The notes under the pieces: model-generated | The model's input: the letters and a program-made list of their open reading frames with translations, nothing else | Told to the model about the DNA's origin: nothing | The model's database searches: none | From: Paracoccus aminophilus JCM 7686 | GTDB taxonomy: Bacteria; Pseudomonadota; Alphaproteobacteria; Rhodobacterales; Rhodobacteraceae | Assembly: GCF_000444995.1 (NCBI RefSeq) | Contig: NC_022041.1 | Span: 1,834,001-1,898,000, forward strand | Direction of reading: 5' to 3' | DNA length: 64,000 nucleotides | Position numbers and translations under genes: made by a program | Shown: one piece after another, positions 17,877-25,855 of the stretch | How the letters are laid out: every line of letters starts with the position of its first letter | Numbering within the stretch: position 1 is the stretch's first letter

Positions 17877-18231
17877 AATCGCCCCGAGATGCTCATTTTT
17901 ATCTGCATTGGTGATTATTGTTTACATCGACTTTGCTTTACACACCATCGTTAACACATCGCACATGACGCGCCTTGGCCGGCGGCTTTGCCGCCAATTA
18001 GATTGGCCGCAGAGGGAAGCCGGAGCGGGGAGAAGACGAAGCGCCCAAGCCAAATCCGCCGTGCAGCGAGCGGCGGCACGAGGTCCGGGCAAGCCGAACG
18101 ATCCGCAACGCGCCTGCCGAGCCGGGGCCTTGCCTCAGAGGGCAAGGACAGGCCCGCCCCTTCCCTCAAACCGATCCGATGCCGAGGTTTGAGCTCGCCG
18201 CATCCGCCACCCAAGACATAAGGAACATCCC
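17877..18231. promoter_or_regulatory. Divergent promoter region and 5' leader of the lyase gene
   Basis: The 90 bp next to the XRE gene are AT-rich and contain ACATCG twice, 32 bp apart (17924 and 17956), near TTTACA and GTTAAC words that may be promoter or operator. The following 260 bp are GC-rich with no credible ORF. They hold stem-loops GGCGGC-TTT-GCCGCC (17981-17995) and CCTTGCC-TCAGAG-GGCAAGG (18128-18147), so a long structured mRNA leader is possible. No known riboswitch consensus was recognised. Confidence 0.4.
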
Positions 18232-19770
18232 GTGAAGACTGTAGAAATCGGATCAAAACCGCTCGATCTGGCGGCGCTTCTGGCGATCCTTGACGAGGGC
18301 CCGCAGATTGCGCTGGCCCCCGTCGCCCGCGCCCGCGTGCAGAATGCCCGCGCGGTTGTTGATCGCTATATGACCCGCGACGAGCCGATCTATGGTCTGA
18401 ACACCGGCCTTGGCGGCAATGTCGGCTATCGCATTCCCCAAGACGAGATCGAGGCCTTTCAGGTCAAGATGGTGCGCGGGCGCTGCATTGGCGTCGGCGC
18501 GCCCTTCGGCGAGCGTGCGGGTCGCGCGATGCTGCTCAGCCGGATCACCGGCATGGCGCAGGGCGGATCGGGCGTCTCGCCCGCCGTGCTCGATCTGATG
18601 GTCGCGATGTTCAACGCGGGCATTTCGCCGGTCATTCCGGGCCGGGGCTCGATCGGCGCCGGCGATCTTGGGCTTTGCGCGCATCTGGGCGCGGCGCTGA
18701 TCGGGCTGGGCGACGTCTATGTCCAGGGCGTGAAGACCCCTGCTGCCGAAGCTTTGCGCGCGGCGGGTCTCGCCCCTGCCCGGCTTGGCCCCAAGGACGG
18801 GCTGGCGATCCTGAACGCGAGCGCGGTGTCTTGCGGTTATGCCAGTCTCGTTCTGGCCGAACTCGCCGAGATCCTGATGTCCTCGGTCGCGATTGCCGCG
18901 CTTTCGGGCGAGGGCTATGCCGCCAATCCGCGCATTTTCGACGCAAGGCTGGCCGAGGCGCGCCCGGCAGGCGGTCAGGTTCAGGCGGCGGCGGCCTTCC
19001 GCGCAGCGCTGAAGGACAGCTATCTTTACGATCCGGGTGCGGCGCGCTCGATCCAGGATGCGCTGTGCTTCCGGGTGCTGTCGCAGATCTATGGCCCGGC
19101 CCAGACCAGTTTCGCCGCGACCGTCGCCAGCGTCGAAACCGAGCTCAATGCCGCCGCTGACAATCCACTGGTCATGGCCGAGGATGACTTGATCCTCTCG
19201 ACCGCGAATTTCCACACGCCCGAGATCGCGCTGACCTTCGACACGCTGGCGATTGTGATCACGCAGCTTGCGACCGCCTCGGCCTATCGCACGATCAAGC
19301 TGATGAATGCGCAACTGTCTGGCCTGCCGAAATATCTCTCGCCGCTCGGCGGGGCGTCGAATGGTTACAATTCGATGCAGAAAACCGTCTCGGCCCTGCA
19401 AGGCGAGATCCGGTTGAAAGCCACGCCGGCGAGTCTCGATGCCGTCCCGGTTTCGGAAACCGTCGAGGATCACGCGCCCCAGACCCTGCTGACCATCCGC
19501 AAGCTCGATGAGCAGCTGATGCCGTTGCGGCTGCTCTTTGCCATCGAGGCGCTGGTCGCGGCGCAAGCGGTCGATCTGCGCGGCAAGCCCCGCCTGTCCG
19601 AGCCGACCCGGCTGATCTATGACGCGATCCGCGCCGAGGTGCCGATGCTGGAGGACGACCGTGAAAACGGGCCGGATGCCGACCGCGTCGCCGCGATCCT
19701 TGCGGATGGGGCACTGATGCGGCGTCTGCGCGACAGCCTTGGCGATGACGCGCTCTTTGGCCTGAGCTGA
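18232..19770 (+). CDS. Histidine ammonia-lyase homologue lacking the MIO-forming Ala-Ser-Gly; candidate betaine (ergothionase-like) lyase
   Basis: 512 aa, the usual length of the aromatic amino acid lyase family, starting at a GTG with AAGGAA upstream. Family landmarks are intact: YGLNTGLG (54-61) with the catalytic Tyr, SIQDALCFRVL, AADNPLVM, NFHTPEIAL and ETVEDHAPQ. But the loop that should read GSxGASGDLxPL is GSIGAGDLGLC (139-149), one residue shorter and without Ser, so the MIO electrophile cannot form. Deamination of a free amino acid is therefore unlikely. Ergothionase, which eliminates trimethylamine from ergothioneine, is the known MIO-free member of this fold as I recall. The downstream quaternary-amine transporter fits a betaine substrate. 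Not ordinary HutH; no other hut gene is present. Confidence 0.8.
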   Translation: MKTVEIGSKPLDLAALLAILDEGPQIALAPVARARVQNARAVVDRYMTRDEPIYGLNTGLGGNVGYRIPQDEIEAFQVKMVRGRCIGVGAPFGERAGRAMLLSRITGMAQGGSGVSPAVLDLMVAMFNAGISPVIPGRGSIGAGDLGLCAHLGAALIGLGDVYVQGVKTPAAEALRAAGLAPARLGPKDGLAILNASAVSCGYASLVLAELAEILMSSVAIAALSGEGYAANPRIFDARLAEARPAGGQVQAAAAFRAALKDSYLYDPGAARSIQDALCFRVLSQIYGPAQTSFAATVASVETELNAAADNPLVMAEDDLILSTANFHTPEIALTFDTLAIVITQLATASAYRTIKLMNAQLSGLPKYLSPLGGASNGYNSMQKTVSALQGEIRLKATPASLDAVPVSETVEDHAPQTLLTIRKLDEQLMPLRLLFAIEALVAAQAVDLRGKPRLSEPTRLIYDAIRAEVPMLEDDRENGPDADRVAAILADGALMRRLRDSLGDDALFGLS

Positions 19771-19782
19771 AACTTTCGGACC

Positions 19783-19821
19783 CCATCCTCGGCGAATGTG
19801 ATACGCCATCGCCGAGGATGG
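19783..19821. repeat. Perfect 13-bp inverted repeat between lyase and LysR genes
   Basis: CCATCCTCGGCGA and TCGCCGAGGATGG are separated by 13 nt. The repeat starts 12 bp after the lyase stop and ends 10 bp before the LysR start. It could terminate lyase transcription or serve as the LysR operator; there is no T tract. Confidence 0.55.
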
Positions 19822-19831
19822 ACTTGAACGC

Positions 19832-21016
19832 ATGGATACAGCGACGCTTCTGATCGCGCATCGGGTCATGACCGCGCGAAACATCCGGGGCACGGCGCGC
19901 GCGATGGGCCGCCCGGTCTCGTCGATCGCGGCCGCCATGAACCGGCTCGAAAGCCAGATCTCGGTCCCCCTTTTGCGCAAGGCGGGGACCGGGATCGTGC
20001 TGACTCTGGATGCCGAGCGGCTTTTGCCCCGGATCCAGCAGCTCGCCGCGATCTCGGAGGAAATCATGACGCTTGGCACCCCCGCCCGGCGCGATCTCGG
20101 CGTGACGCTGAATGCGCTCTCGCGCTTTGCCTTTGTCGCCGAGGCGGGCAGCATCCGAGGGGCGGCGAAATCCCTTGGGCTCGGACAGCCGCAGCTTGCC
20201 CGTCAGATGGGGCAGATCGAGACGATTCTCGGCTGCCAACTGCTGACACGCGGCGTCGGTGGCTCGCGCACGACCGATGCCGGAAAGCGCCTGCTGGTGT
20301 TGGCGCGCGCGCTTGAGGCAGGCTGGAATGAGCTCGCCCATGCCGCAGACGGACGCTCGCAGCGCAGCGCGGCGACGATTCGCCTCGGCTCGATCGTGCC
20401 GATGGGACATGAGAGCTTTGTTGCCAGCACGCTTGCGCAATTGGTGATGAACTGGACCAAAGACGCGCCGCGCCAGCCCCTTTTCGTGGCCAGCACCACC
20501 ACCGAAGGGCTGATCGCGGGACTGAAACGCGGCATTTACGACATCGTCCTTTTGAACAGCATTTCGGTGCCAGATGAATTTTACGGCTTCCCGATTGCCA
20601 AAGCGCAGCTTTCTTTGGTTGGACGCAGCGATCTTTTGAAGGGCCAGACGGCACCAAATAATCTTGCGCCCATTTTCGAAAATGCAGTGCTCGCCTTGCC
20701 AAGCCCGCAAAGCGGATTGCGTCAGGTCATCAACAGATATCTGTCCGAGACTTTGAGTGAAACTGAAACAGACCAATTGAATGTGATCGAAGTCGATTCG
20801 ATGCCTGTCATCATCAATATGGTTTTAAATCACAATGTGATTTCCATTCTCCCCTCGGAATCGGTTGCAAAAATCTCTCATGATTTAGGGCAGATCCCAC
20901 TTCCACCAGAGATCGGGCTTCCCTATTGGCTGGTTTGCCAAAGAAATCCGCGAAGCCATCACATTGCCGAAGAGATCATCAAGGCTATCTCCAGATCTGG
21001 CCAACCGACCTCCTAA
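19832..21016 (+). CDS. LysR-family regulator with two tandem HTH domains
   Basis: 394 aa, about 90 longer than normal LysR proteins. Residues 1-70 form one LysR winged helix (RNIRGTARAMGRPVSSIAAAMNRLESQISVPLL in two halves). Residues about 92-160 form a second complete one (AEAGSIRGAAKSLGLGQPQL, then RQMGQIETILGCQLLTR). The effector-binding domain follows from about 185 (IRLGSIVPMGHES). The last 150 codons are visibly more AT-rich than the rest. It lies between the lyase and the transporter operon, on their strand, and probably regulates one or both. Confidence 0.85.
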   Translation: MDTATLLIAHRVMTARNIRGTARAMGRPVSSIAAAMNRLESQISVPLLRKAGTGIVLTLDAERLLPRIQQLAAISEEIMTLGTPARRDLGVTLNALSRFAFVAEAGSIRGAAKSLGLGQPQLARQMGQIETILGCQLLTRGVGGSRTTDAGKRLLVLARALEAGWNELAHAADGRSQRSAATIRLGSIVPMGHESFVASTLAQLVMNWTKDAPRQPLFVASTTTEGLIAGLKRGIYDIVLLNSISVPDEFYGFPIAKAQLSLVGRSDLLKGQTAPNNLAPIFENAVLALPSPQSGLRQVINRYLSETLSETETDQLNVIEVDSMPVIINMVLNHNVISILPSESVAKISHDLGQIPLPPEIGLPYWLVCQRNPRSHHIAEEIIKAISRSGQPTS

Positions 21017-21638
21017 CGAAAGCGCCGCATTCCGCCGCAAACCGGCACCCCGTCGTGATCCGAAGCGCCTCACCAACAGGTTTGGCGGGGGTCCGCCTTT
21101 TGCTCGGTTACACCAGCCGAGAGGACAGTTTTCCCCTCCCTGCCCCCGGAAGATCAAACGCGATCTGCGAGGGCTATGATCTGGAGAAATTTTTTCGAAA
21201 GCATGGCATATCCCAAAAGATGCACATCGGGATATTGGGGTATAGGGGCTTCTCAACACGCAGGTGCTGTGGTCTGTCTTGATGCGTGGAGGAGCTTCGG
21301 AGGACAGCATGCCTTGCAACTTTGCTCTCGTCGGCGCTCAAGACCGGGGTGACGAGCGAAAGGTGTCGCAGCCGCGGACTCAGGCGTGATTGGCGCCAAA
21401 GTCTCGGATTGCAGGACAAATCCAGATCTTGGATCGCGCCGTGTTTTCGCGCAAATCACGGCCTCGCATTTGAAACCTGCGCTATAAGATAAAAGCAAAA
21501 GCCCTGCGATCAAGAGATCGGGATTTTCCGACGAAACCCGCCTCTTTACCGCGCCGCAACCGACACTGGTTAAACGAGCCGTTTTAAAAGAGCTCGCGCC
21601 ATTTGACCGAATAGTCATCAACAGAGGAAGCACAGACG
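21017..21638. other. 622-bp intergenic region, no gene recognised
   Basis: Both strands lack an ORF with normal codon usage or a recognisable protein. Base composition is lower in GC than the surroundings. There is a short hairpin CGATC-AAGA-GATCG (about 21507-21520). The last 100 bp contain GGTTAAACGAGCCGTTTTAAAA, a plausible promoter/operator for the transporter operon starting at 21639. Confidence 0.4.
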
Positions 21639-22526
21639 ATGAAAGCAAAGACAGCCAAGGCCCTGGCCCTTTCTGCCCTGCTCATGACGGGCGCGGCCCT
21701 GCCCGCCGCCGCCGAAACCATCAAGGTCGGCAGCAAAAGCTTTACCGAGCAATTCATCCTTGGCGAGATGTATGCCGCCGTTTTGGAAGACGCCGGTTTC
21801 ACGGTTGATCGCAAGATCAATCTCGGCGGCACCTTGATTGCCCATCAGGCTTTGATCACCGGCCAGATCGACCTTTATCCTGAATATACCAGCACCGGAT
21901 TGGCTGCGGTTAAAAAGGTCAAGGTCACGGGCGACGCGGATCAGGTCTATAACGAGGTCAAGGATTATTACGCCAAGGAATTCAATATCACCTGGCTGGC
22001 CCAATCGGGCGTCAACAACGGCTATGTGCTTTTGGTCCGCGCCGATACCGCAGACAAATATGGGCTGAAGAATGTCTCGGATCTGACCAAGGTCAACGGC
22101 CAGCTGGTCTTTGGCGGCGGGCCCGAGTTCCGTGACCGCGAGGACGGCCTGCCCGGCATCAAGCGCGTCTATGACGTGGACTTCAAGGATTTCAAACAGT
22201 TCGCCAAGCTTGGCCTGCGCTATGACGCGCTGGCTCAGGGCGATATCGACATCACCAACGGCTATACGACCGATTGGCAGGTCGGCACCGACAAGGTGGC
22301 GATGCTTGACGACGACAAGCATCTCTTCCCGCCGTCCTATGTCGCGCCGATCGTGCGCCAAGAGGTGCTCGACAAGAACCCCGAGATCGCCGGTCTTTTG
22401 GAAAAAGTCGGCAGCAATCTCGACAATGCGACCATGCGCGCCCTGAATGCCAAGGTCGAGGTTGACCGCGAAGAGCCCCATGACGTGGCCGTGGCCTTCC
22501 TGAAGGAAAAGGGCCTGATCAAGTAA
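21639..22526 (+). CDS. OpuC/OsmF-type quaternary-amine ABC transporter, periplasmic binding protein
   Basis: 295 aa. Signal peptide 1-25 (LLMTGAALPAAAETI). Family hallmarks are GSKSFTEQFILGEMYA at about 30-45 and YPEYTSTGL at about 85, which define the glycine-betaine/choline/OsmF binding proteins. The pneumococcal ergothioneine receptor EgtU belongs to the same family. RBS AGAGGAAG precedes the ATG. First gene of an operon that includes two permeases and an ATPase, with two metabolic or accessory genes inserted after it. A strong GC hairpin follows its stop. Ligand should be a trimethylammonium or similar cation; which one is not visible. Confidence 0.92.
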   Translation: MKAKTAKALALSALLMTGAALPAAAETIKVGSKSFTEQFILGEMYAAVLEDAGFTVDRKINLGGTLIAHQALITGQIDLYPEYTSTGLAAVKKVKVTGDADQVYNEVKDYYAKEFNITWLAQSGVNNGYVLLVRADTADKYGLKNVSDLTKVNGQLVFGGGPEFRDREDGLPGIKRVYDVDFKDFKQFAKLGLRYDALAQGDIDITNGYTTDWQVGTDKVAMLDDDKHLFPPSYVAPIVRQEVLDKNPEIAGLLEKVGSNLDNATMRALNAKVEVDREEPHDVAVAFLKEKGLIK

Positions 22527-22541
22527 GGCCCCTCTCTGCCC

Positions 22542-22558
22542 GCGCGCGGCCCGCGCGC
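22542..22558 (+). repeat. GC hairpin after binding-protein gene
   Basis: GCGCGCGG and CCGCGCGC flank a single C. Such hairpins after binding-protein genes often protect the upstream mRNA so that the binding protein exceeds the membrane subunits. Confidence 0.45.
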
Positions 22559-22686
22559 CGCACACCATCCCCCGGATCGACCGACATCTGACCGCAGGCG
22601 CTTTTGCGCCGGCGCTCGGATGCCGGTTGCCGCCCGCAGGCCAGCCGCGCGACGCGGCCCCCCGCGTCCATCCAGAAAGAAGAGAC

Positions 22687-23691
22687 ATGCAGGAAATTTG
22701 GATCGATTACATCAATGCCTTGGACACCAAGGCGCTCGCGCTCGACAATGACGAGATCCTGGACGCCGTCACCGCCGCCCTTGTCGCCCAAGGACGCGGC
22801 GAGACCGTGATCGAGCCGCGCGTCCATCTGGTCCCGGAAAGCTCGGACAAGGGCCATTTCAACGTGCTGCGCGGCTATGTGAAGCCGCTCGATTACGCGG
22901 GCGTCAAGGTCGTCGGCGATTTCGTTGACAATTACAAAGTCGGCCTGCCCTCGGAGCTGGCGGTCCTGAACCTCTTTGATCCGCGCACCGGCGTGCCGAA
23001 AGCCATCGTCGATGCGACCGCGATCACCGATATGCGCACCGGCGCGATCACCGCGCTTGGCGCGAAATATCTGGCGCGCAAGGACAGCAAGATCCTTGGC
23101 CATGTCGGCGCGCGCGGCACCTCTTACTGGAACGTGCGCCTGCTCGACCATCTCTTTGATTTCGACGAGATCCGCGTCCACTCGCGCCGCCCCGAAAGCC
23201 GCGAGGGCTTTGCCGCGCGGCTGGAAAAGGACCTCGGCAAGAAGATCATCGTCACCGACAATTGGGAAGATTGCCTGAAAGACGCCGATATTCTGGTCGA
23301 GGCGAGCCGCCTGCCCGAGCCGACGCCGCTGTTGAAAACCAGCTGGGTCAAGAAGGGCGCTTTCGTCGTTCCTTACGGCACGATGAGCGCGCTCGAATTC
23401 GATCTGACCGACATTATGGACAAGGTCGTGGTTGATGATTGGGGCCAATGCGGTCCGGGCCGCCCCTATGGCGCGCTGCGTCGCCATGTCGATGAGGGCA
23501 AGGTCACGGCGGAAAACCTTCATGCCGAGCTGGGCCAGATCGTCTGCGGCGCAAAGCCCGGGCGCGAGAGCGACGCGGAGACCATCCTCTTCTGGCATCG
23601 CGGTCTGAGCAGCACCGATGTGGCGCTCGGCGCGGCGATCGTCGACAAGGCCAAGCGCATGAACATCGGCCAGAAGCTGCGCTTCGCCTGA
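22687..23691 (+). CDS. Ornithine cyclodeaminase/mu-crystallin-family protein
   Basis: 334 aa. N-terminal dimerisation part (ALDNDEILDAVTAAL; EPRVHLVPES), then an NAD(P) Rossmann domain. Its glycine loop reads GHVGARGTSYWNVRLL at about 140 instead of the common GAGxQA. Next come IRVHSRRPESREGFAARL, ADILVEASR and the C-terminal HAELGQIVCG. Members catalyse ornithine cyclisation, imine reduction or amino-acid dehydrogenation. Lying inside a quaternary-amine uptake operon, it probably acts on the imported compound or its product. Start ATG 22687 follows AAGAAGAGAC. The next gene begins 4 bp after its stop. Confidence 0.85.
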   Translation: MQEIWIDYINALDTKALALDNDEILDAVTAALVAQGRGETVIEPRVHLVPESSDKGHFNVLRGYVKPLDYAGVKVVGDFVDNYKVGLPSELAVLNLFDPRTGVPKAIVDATAITDMRTGAITALGAKYLARKDSKILGHVGARGTSYWNVRLLDHLFDFDEIRVHSRRPESREGFAARLEKDLGKKIIVTDNWEDCLKDADILVEASRLPEPTPLLKTSWVKKGAFVVPYGTMSALEFDLTDIMDKVVVDDWGQCGPGRPYGALRRHVDEGKVTAENLHAELGQIVCGAKPGRESDAETILFWHRGLSSTDVALGAAIVDKAKRMNIGQKLRFA

Positions 23692-23695
23692 GCCG

Positions 23696-24508
23696 ATGGA
23701 GCGCCGCCCCCTCATCGCCTCGTCGCGCATGTATAACGTGTCAGAGGGGGTTCGCCCCCTCTGGGATGCGCTCTTTGACTGGCTCGGCGCGCAAGCGCGC
23801 GTGCCGCTGACGATCGTCGCCCATGCCGCCCCCGCACCCCTCTCGGATCTGTGGGAGCGGCCCGATCTGGGCGCGGTCTTCATCTGCGGCTATCCTTTGG
23901 CCAAATGGCAGGGCCCGGCCCGGCCGGAGATCCTGGCAGCCCCGGTCGCGGATGCGCCCTGGGCGATGGAGGGGCCGAATTACGCCAGCCATATCATTGT
24001 CGCGAAGGACGGGCCGATTTCCGATCCGGGCCAGCTTGCCAGCGCGATCTGGGGCTGGACGGTGCGCGATTCGCAATCGGGCTATCACGCCCCCCGCGCC
24101 TTTTACGCCGCGCATTGGCCCGATCACCCGACCCCTTGGACGGTCGGCCCGCTGCTCAATCCGACCGGCGTCATCGAGGCCCTGCGCCGCGGCCGGATCG
24201 AGGTCGGCGCGATTGACGCCTATGCCTATAAGCTTCTCGAACTTCATGAGCCCGAGATGCTGGCCGGGGTCGAGGTGATTGCGACCAGCGCGCCAACGCC
24301 CTGCCCGGTGCTCGCCTGTGCCGAGGCAATCCCCGCCCCGGTGTCGCAGGCCTTGCGAGAGGCGCTCTTGCATGTGCATGACACGCCCGAGGGCCGCGCG
24401 CTGCTGGCGCCGCTAGGCCTTCGCCGCTTTGCCCCTGCCGATCTGGCCGATTACGCCCTGCTGCCCCGGCGCGCCACTGAGACCGATCAGAGGCTCGCGA
24501 TATGGTAA
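23696..24508 (+). CDS. PhnD-like periplasmic-binding-fold protein without signal peptide
   Basis: 270 aa. Fold signatures of the phosphate/phosphonate-type binding proteins are present (LIASSRMYNVSEGVRPLWD at the start, FICGYPLAKWQG, YASHIIVAKDGPISD, WTVRDSQSGYHAPRAFY, NPTGVIEALRRGRIEVGAIDAYAYKLL). The N-terminus lacks any hydrophobic signal, so it is predicted cytoplasmic. It sits 4 bp after the cyclodeaminase-like gene and before the permeases. It could be a cytoplasmic ligand carrier or sensor, or an enzyme that adopted the fold; it is unlikely to be the transporter's own receptor because an OpuC-type receptor is already encoded. Confidence 0.8.
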   Translation: MERRPLIASSRMYNVSEGVRPLWDALFDWLGAQARVPLTIVAHAAPAPLSDLWERPDLGAVFICGYPLAKWQGPARPEILAAPVADAPWAMEGPNYASHIIVAKDGPISDPGQLASAIWGWTVRDSQSGYHAPRAFYAAHWPDHPTPWTVGPLLNPTGVIEALRRGRIEVGAIDAYAYKLLELHEPEMLAGVEVIATSAPTPCPVLACAEAIPAPVSQALREALLHVHDTPEGRALLAPLGLRRFAPADLADYALLPRRATETDQRLAIW

Positions 24509-24569
24509 GGAAGCCCTGTCCCGATGCCCGCCTCTGGGCCGACCCACCGAAAACTGAAAGGAGCGTCTG

Positions 24570-25199
24570 TTGATTTGGGTTCCGAAAAACATTCCCAGAC
24601 TGGTCGATGCCGCGCTCGAGCATTTGTATCTCGTCTTCACCTCGGTCGGACTGGCCCTGATCGTCTCGCTGATCATCGGCATCTGGGCGGCGCGGCGGCC
24701 CAAGGCCTTCACCCCGATCATCCTTGTGACCAGCATTCTCTTTGCCGTCCCGGCGCTGGCGCTGTTTGCCATGCTGATCCCGGTCATGGGCATCGGCTCG
24801 CCCCCCGCGATCTTCGGACTTGCGGCCTATTCGCTGATGATCCTGATCCGGGGCATCGGGCTCGGCTTTCAATCCGTGCCGAAGGATGTCCTCGAGGCCG
24901 CGCATGGCATGGGCTACGGCACCTTGCGCCGGATCTGGGAGGTCGAGCTGCCGCTCGCGCTGCCCTATATCGTCGGCGGCATCCGCATCGCAGTCGTGAC
25001 CTGCATCGGCATTGCGACGGTCGCGGCCTATATCAATGCGGGCGGGATCGGCGTCATCATCTTTCAGGGCATCGACCAGCGTTTCCCCGAAAAGATCATC
25101 GCGGGCGGTCTTTTGACCTCGGCGCTCGCTCTGTCCGCCGATTTCATCCTGACAAGTTGTGAAAAGCTGCTGCGTCGGCGCAGCGGGAGGCAAGCCTGA
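24570..25199 (+). CDS. OpuC/OsmF-type ABC transporter permease 1
   Basis: 209 aa with about five or six membrane helices. The EAA loop is seen in VPKDVLEAAHGMGYGTLRRIWEVELPLALP, given here in one stretch of the cytoplasmic coupling region around residue 115. Start is TTG at 24570 (protein MIWVPKN), supported by AAAGGAG 6 bp upstream. Its stop overlaps the start of the second permease by 1 bp (TGATG). It pairs with that permease to form the membrane channel of the quaternary-amine importer. Confidence 0.9.
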   Translation: MIWVPKNIPRLVDAALEHLYLVFTSVGLALIVSLIIGIWAARRPKAFTPIILVTSILFAVPALALFAMLIPVMGIGSPPAIFGLAAYSLMILIRGIGLGFQSVPKDVLEAAHGMGYGTLRRIWEVELPLALPYIVGGIRIAVVTCIGIATVAAYINAGGIGVIIFQGIDQRFPEKIIAGGLLTSALALSADFILTSCEKLLRRRSGRQA

Positions 25200-25834
25200 T
25201 GGATATTGTTGAAGCCTTCCGCTGGATCGTCGAGAACCACGACGCCTTCTTCACCGCCTTCAACCGGCACCTGCTCATGTGCCTGTTGTCGCTTGGCATT
25301 GCGATCCTGATCGCGATCCCTCTGGGCTTTCTCGTCGCCCGCTCGCCCCGCGCGGCTTTCGTGACCACGAATATCGCAGGCGCGGCACGCTCGATCCCGA
25401 GCCTCGCCATTCTCGCGGCGGCGATGACGATCATGGGGATCGGGCTCTGGCCCTCGGTCATTGCGCTGATCGTGCTGGCGATCCCGCCGCTTCTTCTCAA
25501 CACGATCATCGGCATCCGCGAGGTCGATCCGGCGAGCCTCGATGCCGCCAAGGGAATGGGGCTTGGCCGGTTCGAGACGCTCTGGCAGGTCGAACTGCCG
25601 CTTGCGGTGCCCTCGATCCTTGCCGGCGTGCGCACGGCGGCCATTCAGGTCATCGGCGGCGCGGCTTTGGCCTCTTTCATCGGCGGCGGCGGATTGGGCG
25701 ATTTCATCAATATGGGGATCGCGATCATGGATATGCCCCGGCTTCTGGTCGGCGCCGTCCCGATTGCCCTTCTCGCCATCGCCACCGAACTCGGCTTTGG
25801 CTGGCTTGAACGCCATGCCGCCTATCGTCGCTGA
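25199..25834 (+). CDS. OpuC/OsmF-type ABC transporter permease 2
   Basis: 211 aa, about six membrane helices. The coupling loop reads DPASLDAAKGMGLGRFETLW, and the helices include LLSLGIAILIAIPLGFL and ALASFIGGGGLGDFI, typical of the OpuCB/OpuCD pair. Translation is coupled to permease 1 through a TGATG overlap. The ATPase gene follows 21 bp later. Confidence 0.92.
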   Translation: MDIVEAFRWIVENHDAFFTAFNRHLLMCLLSLGIAILIAIPLGFLVARSPRAAFVTTNIAGAARSIPSLAILAAAMTIMGIGLWPSVIALIVLAIPPLLLNTIIGIREVDPASLDAAKGMGLGRFETLWQVELPLAVPSILAGVRTAAIQVIGGAALASFIGGGGLGDFINMGIAIMDMPRLLVGAVPIALLAIATELGFGWLERHAAYRR

Positions 25835-25855
25835 CAACAGAACACGGGTATTGAG

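Noticed and set aside
17924-17961. ACATCG repeated 32 bp apart as an XRE operator
   Set aside because: Too short and not symmetric; kept only as a remark in the promoter-region entry.
18232-19770. Ordinary histidine ammonia-lyase (hutH)
   Set aside because: The Ala-Ser-Gly that forms MIO is absent, and there are no hutU, hutI or hutG genes.
20827-20843. AAATCACA-A-TGTGATTT palindrome resembling a CRP/FNR-type site
   Set aside because: Lies inside the LysR coding sequence, far from any start codon; an 8-bp dyad like this is expected about once per window by chance.
21253-21648. 131-codon minus-strand frame before the OpuC-type receptor gene
   Set aside because: No RBS, no domain, and it overlaps the promoter and start of the receptor gene.
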